Below are positions 1-7,965 of a stretch of 38,216 nt of DNA, in pieces. The translations under genes were made by a program, and so were the position numbers. The stretch covers positions 1 through 38,216 of the forward strand of contig CADCJS010000009.1 in assembly GCA_902801825.1 (NCBI GenBank), written 5' to 3'. Positions within the stretch are counted from its first letter, which is position 1, and each line of letters starts with the position of its first letter. Under the pieces are notes generated by a model. The model did not search any database. It was not told where the DNA came from and worked only from the letters and a program-made list of their open reading frames with translations. The DNA is from an uncultured Erysipelotrichaceae bacterium (GTDB taxonomy: Bacteria; Bacillota_I; Bacilli_A; RF39; UBA660).

Positions 1-24
1 GTATACTTAAATAGTACTTGTTTT

Positions 25-98
25 GCAGGTGTAGTTTAATGGTAGAACCTTAGCCTTCCAAGCTAATTACGGGAGTTCGATTCTCCTCACCTGCTCCA
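25..98 (+). tRNA. tRNA-Gly (anticodon UCC)
   Basis: A complete cloverleaf. The 7-bp acceptor stem pairs GCAGGTG (25-31) with CACCTGC (88-94). A D-arm contains GGTAGAAC, the 5-bp anticodon stem is TTAGC/GCTAA with loop CTTCCAA, and the T-arm is GGAG-TTCGATT-CTCC. The 3' CCA is encoded (96-98). Anticodon TCC reads glycine GGA/GGG codons. A Rho-independent terminator follows. A near-perfect inverted copy of positions 55-75 lies at 146-166. Confidence 0.95.
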
Positions 99-166
99 TA
101 TAAGAAATAAAGAGTTATTCACAACGAATAGCTCTTTTTTATTTTCTCCCGTAATTAGCATGGAAG
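55..166. repeat. Inverted copy of a tRNA-Gly segment
   Basis: Positions 146-166 are the reverse complement of tRNA positions 55-75 (anticodon loop to T-stem) with 20 of 21 bases matching. The second copy encodes the last codons of the minus-strand protein that ends at 139. A match this long and close is unlikely by chance. Its origin is unknown; a tRNA-derived attachment site left after an inversion is one possibility. Confidence 0.8.
111..140 (+). terminator. Rho-independent terminator after tRNA-Gly
   Basis: A 10-bp stem (111-120 with 126-135, one G-U pair) with loop ACAAC is followed by a T run. It ends the tRNA transcript. The A-rich side also lies just past the stop of the convergent gene on the minus strand. 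Confidence 0.85.
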
Positions 167-939
167 TCCCCATAACCACTTTCCTTCATAGTATTATTAT
201 TCATTTGTTCTATTATATTATCAAACAAACTATACCACTTAATTTGAACATATCTTCTATACTTTTCATATTTTTCATTACGATTTATACATCTATTCAT
301 TGGTTGACATACAAGTTCACTAAAATGTGGGCTTGAACAATAATTATTAATTTTACTATATAATATTTCAAGAATGTTCTTTTTAGTAATCCAAAGAAAA
401 TTATTTGGTTCTCCTAATATAATTGCACTAATAGAATAATCGCTATTATTTCCACTTAAAACAAATCTTTCAATCGCATCTAAAACAATTTTTGGTTCAT
501 TAAAATATTTGTTTATTTTATCTATCTTAATTTGATTATTCTTTTTATATTCTTCTGAAGATAATCTTTTACTTCCACTATTATTTATAGTTCCATCAGC
601 ATATTGAAATTCTAAATATTTACAAATTATATCTCTAGGAATATTGTGATCAAGAAGAAATTTTTCAAATTCCCATATAGATTCAACATGTACAGAATTT
701 CTACTTCCCATTTTAATAATTATCCCTTTTATAGCATCTTTAATTTTCAAAAATATATCAGTTTTTTGATTATAATGATTACACCAACTTTTAATAATAT
801 CTTCTTCATCTATATTATAAAAAATGGATAAAACTAAATCATGTAATAAAGTATTTAATTCCTTAACTTTCTTATTATTAAATTCTAAAACAAAATTGTA
901 TTCATTTTGTTCAACACCTAATATATATATACCAAGTTT
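139..939 (-). pseudogene. Hypothetical protein, start region disrupted
   Basis: The clear part runs from a TTG at 750 to a TAA at 139 (203 residues). I do not recognise the family; there is no signal peptide or membrane segment. The same frame stays open upstream to 939, adding about 60 protein-like residues but no ATG, GTG or TTG. A strong ribosome binding site (GGAGGG, 951-956) lies upstream, followed by a TTG at 933-935 in a different frame. That TTG would join the frame if the TA tract at 921-931 were one unit shorter. The gene is therefore probably longer than 203 codons and either frameshifted or carrying a sequence error in the repeat. The 3' end overlaps the inverted tRNA copy. It follows the 181-residue gene on the same strand, separated by a terminator. 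Confidence 0.5.
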
Positions 940-964
940 TTATATAAAAACCCTCCTTTTTTAT

Positions 965-1000
965 AAAAAAAATGATAATTTTAATTATAAATTATCATTT
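965..1000 (-). terminator. Terminator of the 181-residue gene
   Basis: A 12-bp AT-rich inverted repeat (970-981 with 989-1000) is followed on the minus strand by a T run. It overlaps the stop codon of the upstream gene and precedes the ribosome binding site at 951-956. Confidence 0.6.
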
Positions 1001-1530
1001 ATTCTTTCACTAATATCAATTAATCTACTTTTTTTCTTTGAAAAAACTTTTTTATTTGAATTATTATTTGGATTAATAAATACTACTTTTTTATTTCTAG
1101 TCTTTATCTTTAAATTTAATTCAATAACTTCTTTAATATCAGCACAATTTCCTAAATATTCCTTTATTTGTTCAGTTGTATAATTAGAGCAAGTTTCTTC
1201 TTTTAATTCAAGAATAATCTTAATAATTATACTTATTCTATTTATTTCATTATATACTGCAGTTTTTGCAATATTTAATTTATTTTTATCTATATCACAT
1301 ACACAATTATTATCTGAAGAGAATCTTAATAATCTATGTATTTTGTAAAGATTATTCAAAATTATTAAATCATCTATAACTAAATTATAATTTAATGAAT
1401 ATTTATCACATAATTTACTATATTTATTAAGAACATACATATACTTTTTAAATAATATTTTTTGAGGTATTCTTATAAAATTTTTATCTCTTTCATATAT
1501 ACTACGAGCTCTATCAATTATTCTTTCCAT
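985..1530 (-). CDS. Hypothetical protein (181 aa)
   Basis: An ATG start (1528-1530) is preceded by GGAGAG about 6 bases upstream. The protein is helical and charged, rich in Lys, Ile and Asn. Four scattered cysteines (two in a CVC motif near residue 78) form no obvious zinc-binding pattern. No signal peptide, membrane segment or recognisable domain is visible. It lies immediately upstream of another unknown protein on the same strand, so the two may be functionally linked, but nothing here identifies a role. The strong start signal and following terminator support a real gene. Confidence 0.6.
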   Translation of the reverse strand: MERIIDRARSIYERDKNFIRIPQKILFKKYMYVLNKYSKLCDKYSLNYNLVIDDLIILNNLYKIHRLLRFSSDNNCVCDIDKNKLNIAKTAVYNEINRISIIIKIILELKEETCSNYTTEQIKEYLGNCADIKEVIELNLKIKTRNKKVVFINPNNNSNKKVFSKKKSRLIDISERINDNL

Positions 1531-1677
1531 AATACTCTCCTTTTCTTTGCCGAAAAGTATTATATCAAAAATAATATTTTTTTCCTAGTATTTTTTTAAT
1601 TTATTTATAATTAATCTCTTATAATATAAAAACTCTTCTTTATCTTTAAATAAAATAAATAATACCATTATTAGTTA

Positions 1678-1750
1678 CCGCAATAAATTGCGGATAATAA
1701 AGGAACGCAATTTACTCCGTAAATTCGTTCCATAGACACCTTACGGTGTC
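1678..1750. repeat. Three GC-rich hairpins at the 3' end of the surface-protein gene
   Basis: Three consecutive inverted repeats: 1678-1693 (CCGCAAT/ATTGCGG), 1702-1731 (GGAACG.. stem with one bulge) and 1735-1750 (GACACC/GGTGTC, containing the stop codon). None has a T tract, so they are not ordinary terminators. Hairpins directly after the variable region are typical of diversity-generating retroelement targets; whether that applies here is untested. Confidence 0.7.
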
Positions 1751-4476
1751 GATATTGAAGATTCAGAGATGATTATAACCGGGCGAACACTGCTATCGCA
1801 GTAATAGTCGGTATAGTAGTTGACATTCCAGACATAGTAGCCGTCAAAAGCAGAGCCAATCCAATAAAATTGATTTGCAATATATTCTGGGCAAGTGTCA
1901 TAACCATCTTCACATCCTGTAGATAATACTTCTTTAAAAGACATTAATCTAGCATCTTCTATATCTATTCCAACATCATTTATTAAATATTCTTTATAAT
2001 TATTTATATAAGGATATAAGTTATTTGCTGTATCTTCATTATTACTATTTCTATATATATAAGGATACCCATCTTCATCTACATCATATCCTTGATAGTA
2101 TTCTGATAAATTTGAACCAGATGAACTTCCTGCATCGTTAACCCAATAATTTGAATCAGAGAAAGATACCACTGTCCAATTATGTTCTGATTGTCTACCA
2201 TCAGAGTCTAAGCTATATTCAGCAAGTAATTTTACTTTTCCATTTTCAGTTCCTATTACATAGAATCCATCTTCACCTAATTTAACATAATCTCCTAAGT
2301 TTATTGTTCCACTATTATCTGAGTCTGTATAAGATATTAATGAATTTGATTCTTCCCAATGTGCGGTTAATGTTATATCTTGTGTTGGTGTATAAGGTGT
2401 TTCTACTAAAGTACTTCCGTTATACCATCCAGTAAAGTCATAACCTTCTCTTGTTGGTGTTGGGAATGAATTAATTTCTTCTCCTTGGTCAACTGATATT
2501 GATTCTTGAGTTACTTGTCCATCTGTTGGATCAAATGTTACTGTATATGTTAAAGGTATTACTGTTACATTTACTGTTTTTGTTTGATTTGATGTATCAC
2601 CTGTAATTGTTATTGTTGTAGTTCCTGCATTTACTCCTACAACAACACCATTTTGATTTACAGTTGCCACATATTCATCATTAGATGTAAATGTATATGT
2701 TTCTTCAATCTCATTTGAATTTGTTATATTAATTGTTTGATTTTGATCTTTTATTACTTCTATATCTTCATTAGTTATATTTAATGAATCAACAGATACT
2801 ATATAATGTGCATTTAATGTTATATCTTGTGTTGGTATGATTGTTTCATCTACTAAAGTATTTCCATTATACCATCCAGTAAAGCTTTGACCTACTTTAG
2901 TTGCAGTTGGTAATTCTCCTACTGGCTGATTGTAATTAACTTCTCTTGATATTTCTCCAACTAATCCTTCATTAGCATTAAATGTTACTGTATGTTTTAT
3001 TATTTCATATAATGGTTCAATAGTAATTGCATTTGTAACTGTTAAAGTTATTTCTTGATTATTATTACCATTACTCCATCCAGTAAAATTATATCCTTCT
3101 CTATCTACTGCTTGTAATGTTAATTGTGTACCATATGGATAATTACCTGTAATAGCAGTTGTATTTATGAATTCACTATTATTTAGTGTTACTAAATAGT
3201 TAATTCTAGTATATACATATTCTAATGTTGTATTACCTAATGCTCCTATTGTTATTTCTACTTCTTCTGGAGAATTAAATCCAGTTCTGCTTATTACTTG
3301 TGGTGTAACTTTTGAACCAGTTGCTCCACTTAAGTTTTGTGTTTCTTCATCATATCCTCCACCAAGTTTTTCATATTTATGTACCACTTTATATGGAGTA
3401 TTTTGATTTGCTGAATAATTTGCATTAAATGTTAAGTTACCTGTAGTTCCTTTTTGAATTGTTACACTTGTTTGTAAGGTATTACCATTAGAACCAGTCC
3501 ATCCACTAAATGTATATCCAGTTTTAGTAGGATTATTTAATGTAAATTCATCTTCTACTGTATATTTTGTTTCATTTGTTGCTTCACCATCATCTAAGTT
3601 GTAAGTGATAGTATATTCATTTATTTGATATTTTGGTGTTAAAGTTAATGGTTTAGTTATTACAGTATCACTTGTTACTGTATTACCATCTTCATCTTCC
3701 CATTTAACAAATGTATAACCAGTTTTTTCTGGTTCTGGAAGTTCACCTAATTTTTGACCATATGTTATTTCTTTTGTTGTATCTCCAGCTTCTATTTCAT
3801 ATACTTCAAATTCTCCTTTTACTTCAACATCAGAAAATTTTATCTTTATTTCAAATTTTTCTGCAGCGAATATTGTAAAAGGTATTAATAATATAGAAAC
3901 TATTAATAACATATTTCCTACTTTTATTTTTTTAAATTTGATGTTTTTCTTTGTTAATACTATTCCTACTACTGAAATAATAAGTAATAATAAATATTTA
4001 ACTATATTATCTCCAGTTTTTGGACTTGCAATACTAACTTGAGATTTACTTCCGTCTGATTTTGTTAAGTTCATTTTTATTTCTAAATTATCAAGTGTTA
4101 TTTTATCAACATTTAATAATTTATTTTTATATGTTAATTTAATTCTTAATGTTCCATTACCACTACTTAATAATTTTTCACTATAATCATATTCTATTAA
4201 TAGATTACTATTAGTATTATTATCTACTACTTCATCTACTTTATAATCATATGAATCATTATTCTTTAATGTAAATTCATAAATGACATAGTCATTTATT
4301 TGATTAAATTTAACTTTTGAACTTATTGTATTATTTTCTAATATAGGGTCTTCAACAGTAATTGTTGAACTTTTTTCAATTACTGTTGCATCTATAATAT
4401 CTATATTTGATGCAGCATATACTTTAGTTGTAAATATAGACATAAAAATAATTAAAAGTGTTAATAATTTTTTCAT
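1741..4476 (-). CDS. InlB-repeat surface protein with Big_2 and C-lectin-like tail
   Basis: A 911-residue secreted protein with ATG at 4476 behind a GGAGG site. Order: signal peptide (about 1-21); an N-terminal beta domain; a sorting-like PKTGD motif near residue 153 followed by a membrane segment and KK; a second hydrophobic segment (about 188-205) resembling another signal peptide; several InlB B-type (Listeria-Bacteroides) repeats from about 225 to 560, recognised by TFxGW / FTGWYNG motifs; a Big_2 Ig-like domain (about 570-655); another InlB repeat (about 660-720); and a C-terminal domain ending in YWIGS...VRPVII, like DUF6273/formylglycine-enzyme-type C-lectin folds. A role in adhesion or ligand binding is an inference. 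The last ~40 codons use C-ending codons and are about 42% G+C, against about 15% in the 60-base row beginning at 1981. That stretch may be a diversified or acquired tail. Confidence 0.85.
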   Translation of the reverse strand: MKKLLTLLIIFMSIFTTKVYAASNIDIIDATVIEKSSTITVEDPILENNTISSKVKFNQINDYVIYEFTLKNNDSYDYKVDEVVDNNTNSNLLIEYDYSEKLLSSGNGTLRIKLTYKNKLLNVDKITLDNLEIKMNLTKSDGSKSQVSIASPKTGDNIVKYLLLLIISVVGIVLTKKNIKFKKIKVGNMLLIVSILLIPFTIFAAEKFEIKIKFSDVEVKGEFEVYEIEAGDTTKEITYGQKLGELPEPEKTGYTFVKWEDEDGNTVTSDTVITKPLTLTPKYQINEYTITYNLDDGEATNETKYTVEDEFTLNNPTKTGYTFSGWTGSNGNTLQTSVTIQKGTTGNLTFNANYSANQNTPYKVVHKYEKLGGGYDEETQNLSGATGSKVTPQVISRTGFNSPEEVEITIGALGNTTLEYVYTRINYLVTLNNSEFINTTAITGNYPYGTQLTLQAVDREGYNFTGWSNGNNNQEITLTVTNAITIEPLYEIIKHTVTFNANEGLVGEISREVNYNQPVGELPTATKVGQSFTGWYNGNTLVDETIIPTQDITLNAHYIVSVDSLNITNEDIEVIKDQNQTINITNSNEIEETYTFTSNDEYVATVNQNGVVVGVNAGTTTITITGDTSNQTKTVNVTVIPLTYTVTFDPTDGQVTQESISVDQGEEINSFPTPTREGYDFTGWYNGSTLVETPYTPTQDITLTAHWEESNSLISYTDSDNSGTINLGDYVKLGEDGFYVIGTENGKVKLLAEYSLDSDGRQSEHNWTVVSFSDSNYWVNDAGSSSGSNLSEYYQGYDVDEDGYPYIYRNSNNEDTANNLYPYINNYKEYLINDVGIDIEDARLMSFKEVLSTGCEDGYDTCPEYIANQFYWIGSAFDGYYVWNVNYYTDYYCDSSVRPVIIISESSISTP

Positions 4477-4521
4477 ACTTCCTCCTATTCTTATTAAGGC
4501 TACTATCTTACCTTATAAATA

Positions 4522-4530
4522 ATTATAACA
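4522..4530 (-). promoter_or_regulatory. Extended -10 promoter for the surface-protein gene
   Basis: The minus strand reads TGTTATAAT, an extended -10 (TGnTATAAT) about 45 bases upstream of the start. A matching promoter faces the other way at 4565-4573. Confidence 0.5.
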
Positions 4531-4564
4531 TATTTCTACAAAAAACAATATTTTTTTTAAAATA

Positions 4565-4573
4565 TGTTATAAT
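4565..4573 (+). promoter_or_regulatory. Extended -10 promoter for the PemK-like gene
   Basis: TGTTATAAT, an extended -10 hexamer, lies about 30 bases before the ATG at 4603. The same ATGTTATAATTA block occurs before the RNHCP gene at 20086. Confidence 0.55.
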
Positions 4574-4602
4574 TATATCTATGGAAAAGGGTGACTAACT
4601 AG

Positions 4603-5061
4603 ATGTATAAATTTGGTGATATTATTTATTCTGATAATTTAATATTTGAAGGTAATATTAGAGATAAAAAAGAGAAAAGACCTTGTGTTGTTTTATGTGA
4701 ATCAGATCAAAAAGGAAAAAGAAAATTATATGTTTTTAAAGTAACTAGTAAAGGAAAACAATTTAAACATTATCCTGATCAATATATGTTAGTATCAAAA
4801 AATATTAAAAAGCCTAAAATGTTAAGTTTTATTTGTTACTCCTGGGCAATTGAAGTTGATTATAATTCAGTACATTCTCTTAATACTTCTTTAAATGAAA
4901 CTGATAAAAAGATTTTAAAAGAAAAAATGAGATATATAATTAATAATGATGAAAATATTTCAAAAAGAAAAAAATATGCATTTTTATTAAAAAAAATAAG
5001 AATTGAAAATTCAGAAAATAAAAAAGATAAAACAAAAGTATTAAAAAAGCATGTTAATTGA
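4603..5061 (+). CDS. PemK/MazF-like fold protein (possible toxin-family member)
   Basis: A 152-residue basic protein. The N-terminus has the pattern of the PemK/MazF barrel: FGDIIYSD at residues 4-11, then KEKRPCVVLC at about 23-32 in the position of the usual KxRPVLVI strand, and further beta strands to about residue 95. The C-terminal third is Lys-rich and helical. In this superfamily many members are mRNA interferase toxins paired with an antitoxin. No antitoxin gene is adjacent, so a toxin function is not shown, and an RNA-binding or phage-like relative is equally possible. The start follows GGGTGA by about 9 bases. The gene ends in a hairpin shared with the convergent 67-residue ORF. Confidence 0.65.
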   Translation: MYKFGDIIYSDNLIFEGNIRDKKEKRPCVVLCESDQKGKRKLYVFKVTSKGKQFKHYPDQYMLVSKNIKKPKMLSFICYSWAIEVDYNSVHSLNTSLNETDKKILKEKMRYIINNDENISKRKKYAFLLKKIRIENSENKKDKTKVLKKHVN

Positions 5062-5104
5062 TGTCTATCAATTGGGGTTCACATCAATTAACATGTTTTT
5101 TTAA
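5043..5104. terminator. Bidirectional terminator with TGTC...TGGGGTTCAC loop
   Basis: A 14-bp perfect stem (5050-5063 with 5082-5095), flanked by an A run and a T run, works in both directions between convergent genes. The loop carries TGGGGTTCAC, which recurs in the terminator at 35882-35936 although the stems differ in sequence. Confidence 0.8.
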
Positions 5105-5287
5105 TAAGCCTTTATTAATTTTAAGGGTGAAATGATAATTATCATTAGTCCATATATCAATATTATCATGTTCAGGATTATATTTTACGTGATTTACTTG
5201 TATTGATCTACATATATTTATATATTCTTCATAACTAACTAAATAATTCTTAAATTTTAATAATTGTTCTATTTCATGTGAATACAT
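5084..5287 (-). CDS. Small hypothetical protein (67 aa)
   Basis: An ATG at 5287 follows AGGGATGA. The translated sequence is plausible (helix then beta strands), without signal peptide or membrane segment, and its last residues are encoded by the shared terminator stem, as in the convergent gene. The family is not recognised. It is convergent with the PemK-like gene; an antitoxin role can be imagined, but the opposite orientation makes this weak. Confidence 0.45.
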   Translation of the reverse strand: MYSHEIEQLLKFKNYLVSYEEYINICRSIQVNHVKYNPEHDNIDIWTNDNYHFTLKINKGLLKKHVN

Positions 5288-5385
5288 ATTATCATCCCTA
5301 TCATACTATAATTATAGTTTATAATATTTTTTTATTTTTTTAAATACTAAAATTTAAAAAAACATATATTTATTATAATATATGT

Positions 5386-7032
5386 TTAAATTTCATTAAT
5401 GACTGTGATAATCATTGGTTTACATTCAGTTTCTTGATAGAAAAATTTACCTAAACTATCTCTAATTTCAGTTTTTATATTATTAAATTCAACATAGTTT
5501 TTAGTAGTATTTTTAATTATTATTTGTTTAGATATATCTTTTATTTGATTTATAAATTCTTCATTTTCTTTTACATATATAAATCCTCTTGTTAATATTT
5601 CTGGGCCAGATAAAATTGTTTTAGTTTTTTTATCTAAAGTAGCACAAATTATTACTATTCCGTTTTCACTTAATAGTTCTCTATCTTTTAACACAAGTTC
5701 ACCTATATCTTTTGTACTATTTCCATCTATTAATAATTCATCTACTTTAACTTTTTCATTATTATTAACTAAATTACCATTATTAAATAATACTACTTCA
5801 CCATTTTGTTTTAATATAATATTTTCTTTTGGCATATTTAAACTATAAGCGATATCTGCATTCGCTACTTGATGTCTATATTCACCAATTACTGGAAAAT
5901 AATATTTAGGATTTATTAAATTTAGCATTAACATTAAATCTTCAATTGAAGCATGATTCAATAAGTGTTCTTTACTTGATAAAGATATACATCTTGCGCC
6001 TAATTTAGCAATTTCATCACTTAATTTAACTGCAATTCTTTCATTATAAGTTCCAATTGGATCTAAATAAAATACAGTATCTGTTTTCATTATATTAATA
6101 TATTTATCATATCCATTTATTATTCTTTCAAGATTTAAAAATGGTTTTTCATTTTCATTAGATATTAATATTACTGCATCTTTATCTGCTAAGTTAGCAA
6201 GTGTACCTATTCTATCTTTATTAAAATTAATATATCCATTATCTATAGTATAATTAATTAATTGTTGTAATTGTTTACCCATAATAACAACTCTTCTTTG
6301 AGTTGATTCTATTTCTGTTAATAATTCTTGAATTCTACTAATATGAGCTGAAAATACAGTTACTATTATTCTTCCTTCACTATGAAGTAAAATATCTCTA
6401 ACTTTAGAACCTATTCTATTTTTAGGAACAGTATAACCTATTCTATCAGCATATAAAGATTCACTTAATAAGCATAATACTTTTTGTTTACCTATATACG
6501 CTAATTTTCCAATGTCTGTTTTATAACTACCAGTCATACTTGAATCAAATACAAAGTTACCTGTATAAACAATAGATCCATCTTCTGTATTTAATACAAA
6601 ACCTACATTATCTGGAATTGAATGTGTTAAACCTATTGGAAAAACACTATTTTTACCAAAGTTTATTTTTTTATATTGTTTAATTTCATGTAAATTTTTA
6701 TAATCAATTCCATTATTTAAGAATTCTCTTTTTAATATATCACAAGTAAATTTACATGTATAAATATTTATTTCAGGTAATTCTCTTACAATATCTATTG
6801 CTGCACCATAATTTTCTTGATGTCCATGAGTTATAAATAAACCTTTAACTCTTTTTATATTATCTTTAATATAAGAAAAATCTGGAATAATATAATCTAT
6901 TCCTAACATTTTTTCATTTGCATATTTAAGTCCGGCATCAAAAATAAAAATATCATTATCTACATCAACTACATACATATTTTTACCATTTTCATTTAAT
7001 CCACCCAAACTAAAAATTTTAATTTTACTCAT
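5386..7032 (-). CDS. rnj: RNase J-family protein with degenerate active site (J2-like)
   Basis: A 548-residue protein of the metallo-beta-lactamase/beta-CASP class. I start it at the ATG at 7032 (MSKIKIFSLGG), behind AAAGGAG, rather than at the longer upstream frame, which only adds a hydrophobic stretch read from a terminator. The N-terminal lactamase fold is clear (GGLNENGKNMYVV, FDAGL). Motif II reads HGHQEN instead of HxHxDH, and motif IV reads TGNFVFD instead of TGD, so key metal ligands are missing. The beta-CASP region and the C-terminal domain are present. In Bacillota, RNase J2 is a weakly active or structural partner of J1 in mRNA decay and rRNA processing. This protein most likely has that partner role; an active J1 should be elsewhere in the genome. 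Confidence 0.85.
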   Translation of the reverse strand: MSKIKIFSLGGLNENGKNMYVVDVDNDIFIFDAGLKYANEKMLGIDYIIPDFSYIKDNIKRVKGLFITHGHQENYGAAIDIVRELPEINIYTCKFTCDILKREFLNNGIDYKNLHEIKQYKKINFGKNSVFPIGLTHSIPDNVGFVLNTEDGSIVYTGNFVFDSSMTGSYKTDIGKLAYIGKQKVLCLLSESLYADRIGYTVPKNRIGSKVRDILLHSEGRIIVTVFSAHISRIQELLTEIESTQRRVVIMGKQLQQLINYTIDNGYINFNKDRIGTLANLADKDAVILISNENEKPFLNLERIINGYDKYINIMKTDTVFYLDPIGTYNERIAVKLSDEIAKLGARCISLSSKEHLLNHASIEDLMLMLNLINPKYYFPVIGEYRHQVANADIAYSLNMPKENIILKQNGEVVLFNNGNLVNNNEKVKVDELLIDGNSTKDIGELVLKDRELLSENGIVIICATLDKKTKTILSGPEILTRGFIYVKENEEFINQIKDISKQIIIKNTTKNYVEFNNIKTEIRDSLGKFFYQETECKPMIITVINEI

Positions 7033-7083
7033 TTTTTCTCCTTTCTTTTTATAAAAACGTAAACTTGCATAATAAATTATACC

Positions 7084-7116
7084 AAAAAAAAACAAATATT
7101 TAAAGTATTTGTTTTT
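7084..7116 (-). terminator. Terminator after the deacetylase-like gene
   Basis: The minus strand carries the inverted repeat AAACAAATA / TATTTGTTT followed by a T run. It sits between the stop at 7115 and the RNase J-like gene and is followed by GGTATAAT, a possible -10 element for the latter. Confidence 0.6.
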
Positions 7117-7912
7117 AACAACTGTTTTTTTCACTTAATAATTCATTTAAATAAACAATATTATATCCTTTTGATTTTATATAATTAATAATAAATATAA
7201 GATTATTTTTATCTATATTAGTAAAAGCAAAAATATTTCCATTTTTTATATTTGTTTTAACTTCTTCTAAATATTTATCATTTATTATTTTAATTAGTAT
7301 TGTTTTCATATTATAATCACTACATAATTGTAATACTTCTTTATTTTTTTCATCTAATAAACAGTAATCTGAATTATTATTAAAATTATTATTAATTATA
7401 CTATTATCAAAATTAATATATTTTTTATCATATATTTTGTTTCTACCATAATTATAAATATTTATATTATCTATTATTTTTAATCTAGATATATTATCAT
7501 TAATAAATTTTCCGTCAAAAAAATAATTGATTTTTTCATTCTTAATAAATATATTATCAAATAATATTATACTTATATTTCTATTTTTATTATTACCACC
7601 TGTTATATACTTATCATTTATATTTTTTTCTTCATCTTCTTTCATTACTAATAATTCATCTTTATATTTACCTACTACTTTCATTCTGTCATAACTTTCT
7701 TCTTCATTTATTTGACAACCATTAATACCAGTAATATATTCATCATCATTTATAATTCTATCAGTTTTCATAACAGATAAAGATTTATTTTTTTCTTTAA
7801 TTTTAATCATTAATGGATCATTATCTTTTATTATTTTAAGTACTTTATCTGTATAATAAAAACTAAAACTTGTTAGTATAAGTATACTTATTATTCTAAT
7901 TTTTTTTATCAA
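7115..7912 (-). CDS. Membrane-anchored, degenerate polysaccharide deacetylase-like protein
   Basis: About 265 residues, starting at a TTG (7912) behind AGGTGA; a GTG at 7921 is the alternative. One N-terminal membrane segment (about 8-24) suggests an anchored extracellular protein. The C-terminal half resembles a NodB/polysaccharide deacetylase barrel: a strand-helix pattern with ...VLQLCSDYNMKTILI and a final IINYIKSKGYNIVYLNELL, close to the usual end of that fold. The Asp and His-x-x-x-His metal ligands are not visible, so it is probably not an active deacetylase. It lies between ezrA and the RNase J-like gene on the same strand. The assignment rests on fold-like patterns and is uncertain. 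Confidence 0.5.
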   Translation of the reverse strand: MIKKIRIISILILTSFSFYYTDKVLKIIKDNDPLMIKIKEKNKSLSVMKTDRIINDDEYITGINGCQINEEESYDRMKVVGKYKDELLVMKEDEEKNINDKYITGGNNKNRNISIILFDNIFIKNEKINYFFDGKFINDNISRLKIIDNINIYNYGRNKIYDKKYINFDNSIINNNFNNNSDYCLLDEKNKEVLQLCSDYNMKTILIKIINDKYLEEVKTNIKNGNIFAFTNIDKNNLIFIINYIKSKGYNIVYLNELLSEKNSC

Positions 7913-7936
7913 AATAATCACCTAATTAAAAATATG

Positions 7937-7965
7937 AAAAAAAGATAAAGATTATTCTTTATCTT
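7937..7965 (-). terminator. Terminator of ezrA
   Basis: The minus strand reads AAGATAAAGA - ATAA - TCTTTATCTT followed by a T run; it begins inside the ezrA stop region. Confidence 0.8.

Noticed and set aside
646-1183. Two plus-strand ORFs opposite the first unknown genes
   Set aside because: Phe/Ile/Ser-rich translations typical of antisense AT-rich coding DNA, without ribosome binding sites, overlapping better-supported minus-strand frames.
4603-5287. Classical toxin-antitoxin pair formed by the PemK-like gene and the convergent 67-codon ORF
   Set aside because: The two genes converge on a shared terminator rather than forming an operon, and the small ORF has no recognisable DNA-binding antitoxin domain.
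7033-7134. Longer N-terminus for the RNase J-like protein
   Set aside because: It is translated from a terminator hairpin and promoter-like DNA; the ATG at 7032 has a good ribosome binding site and begins with the family N-terminus.
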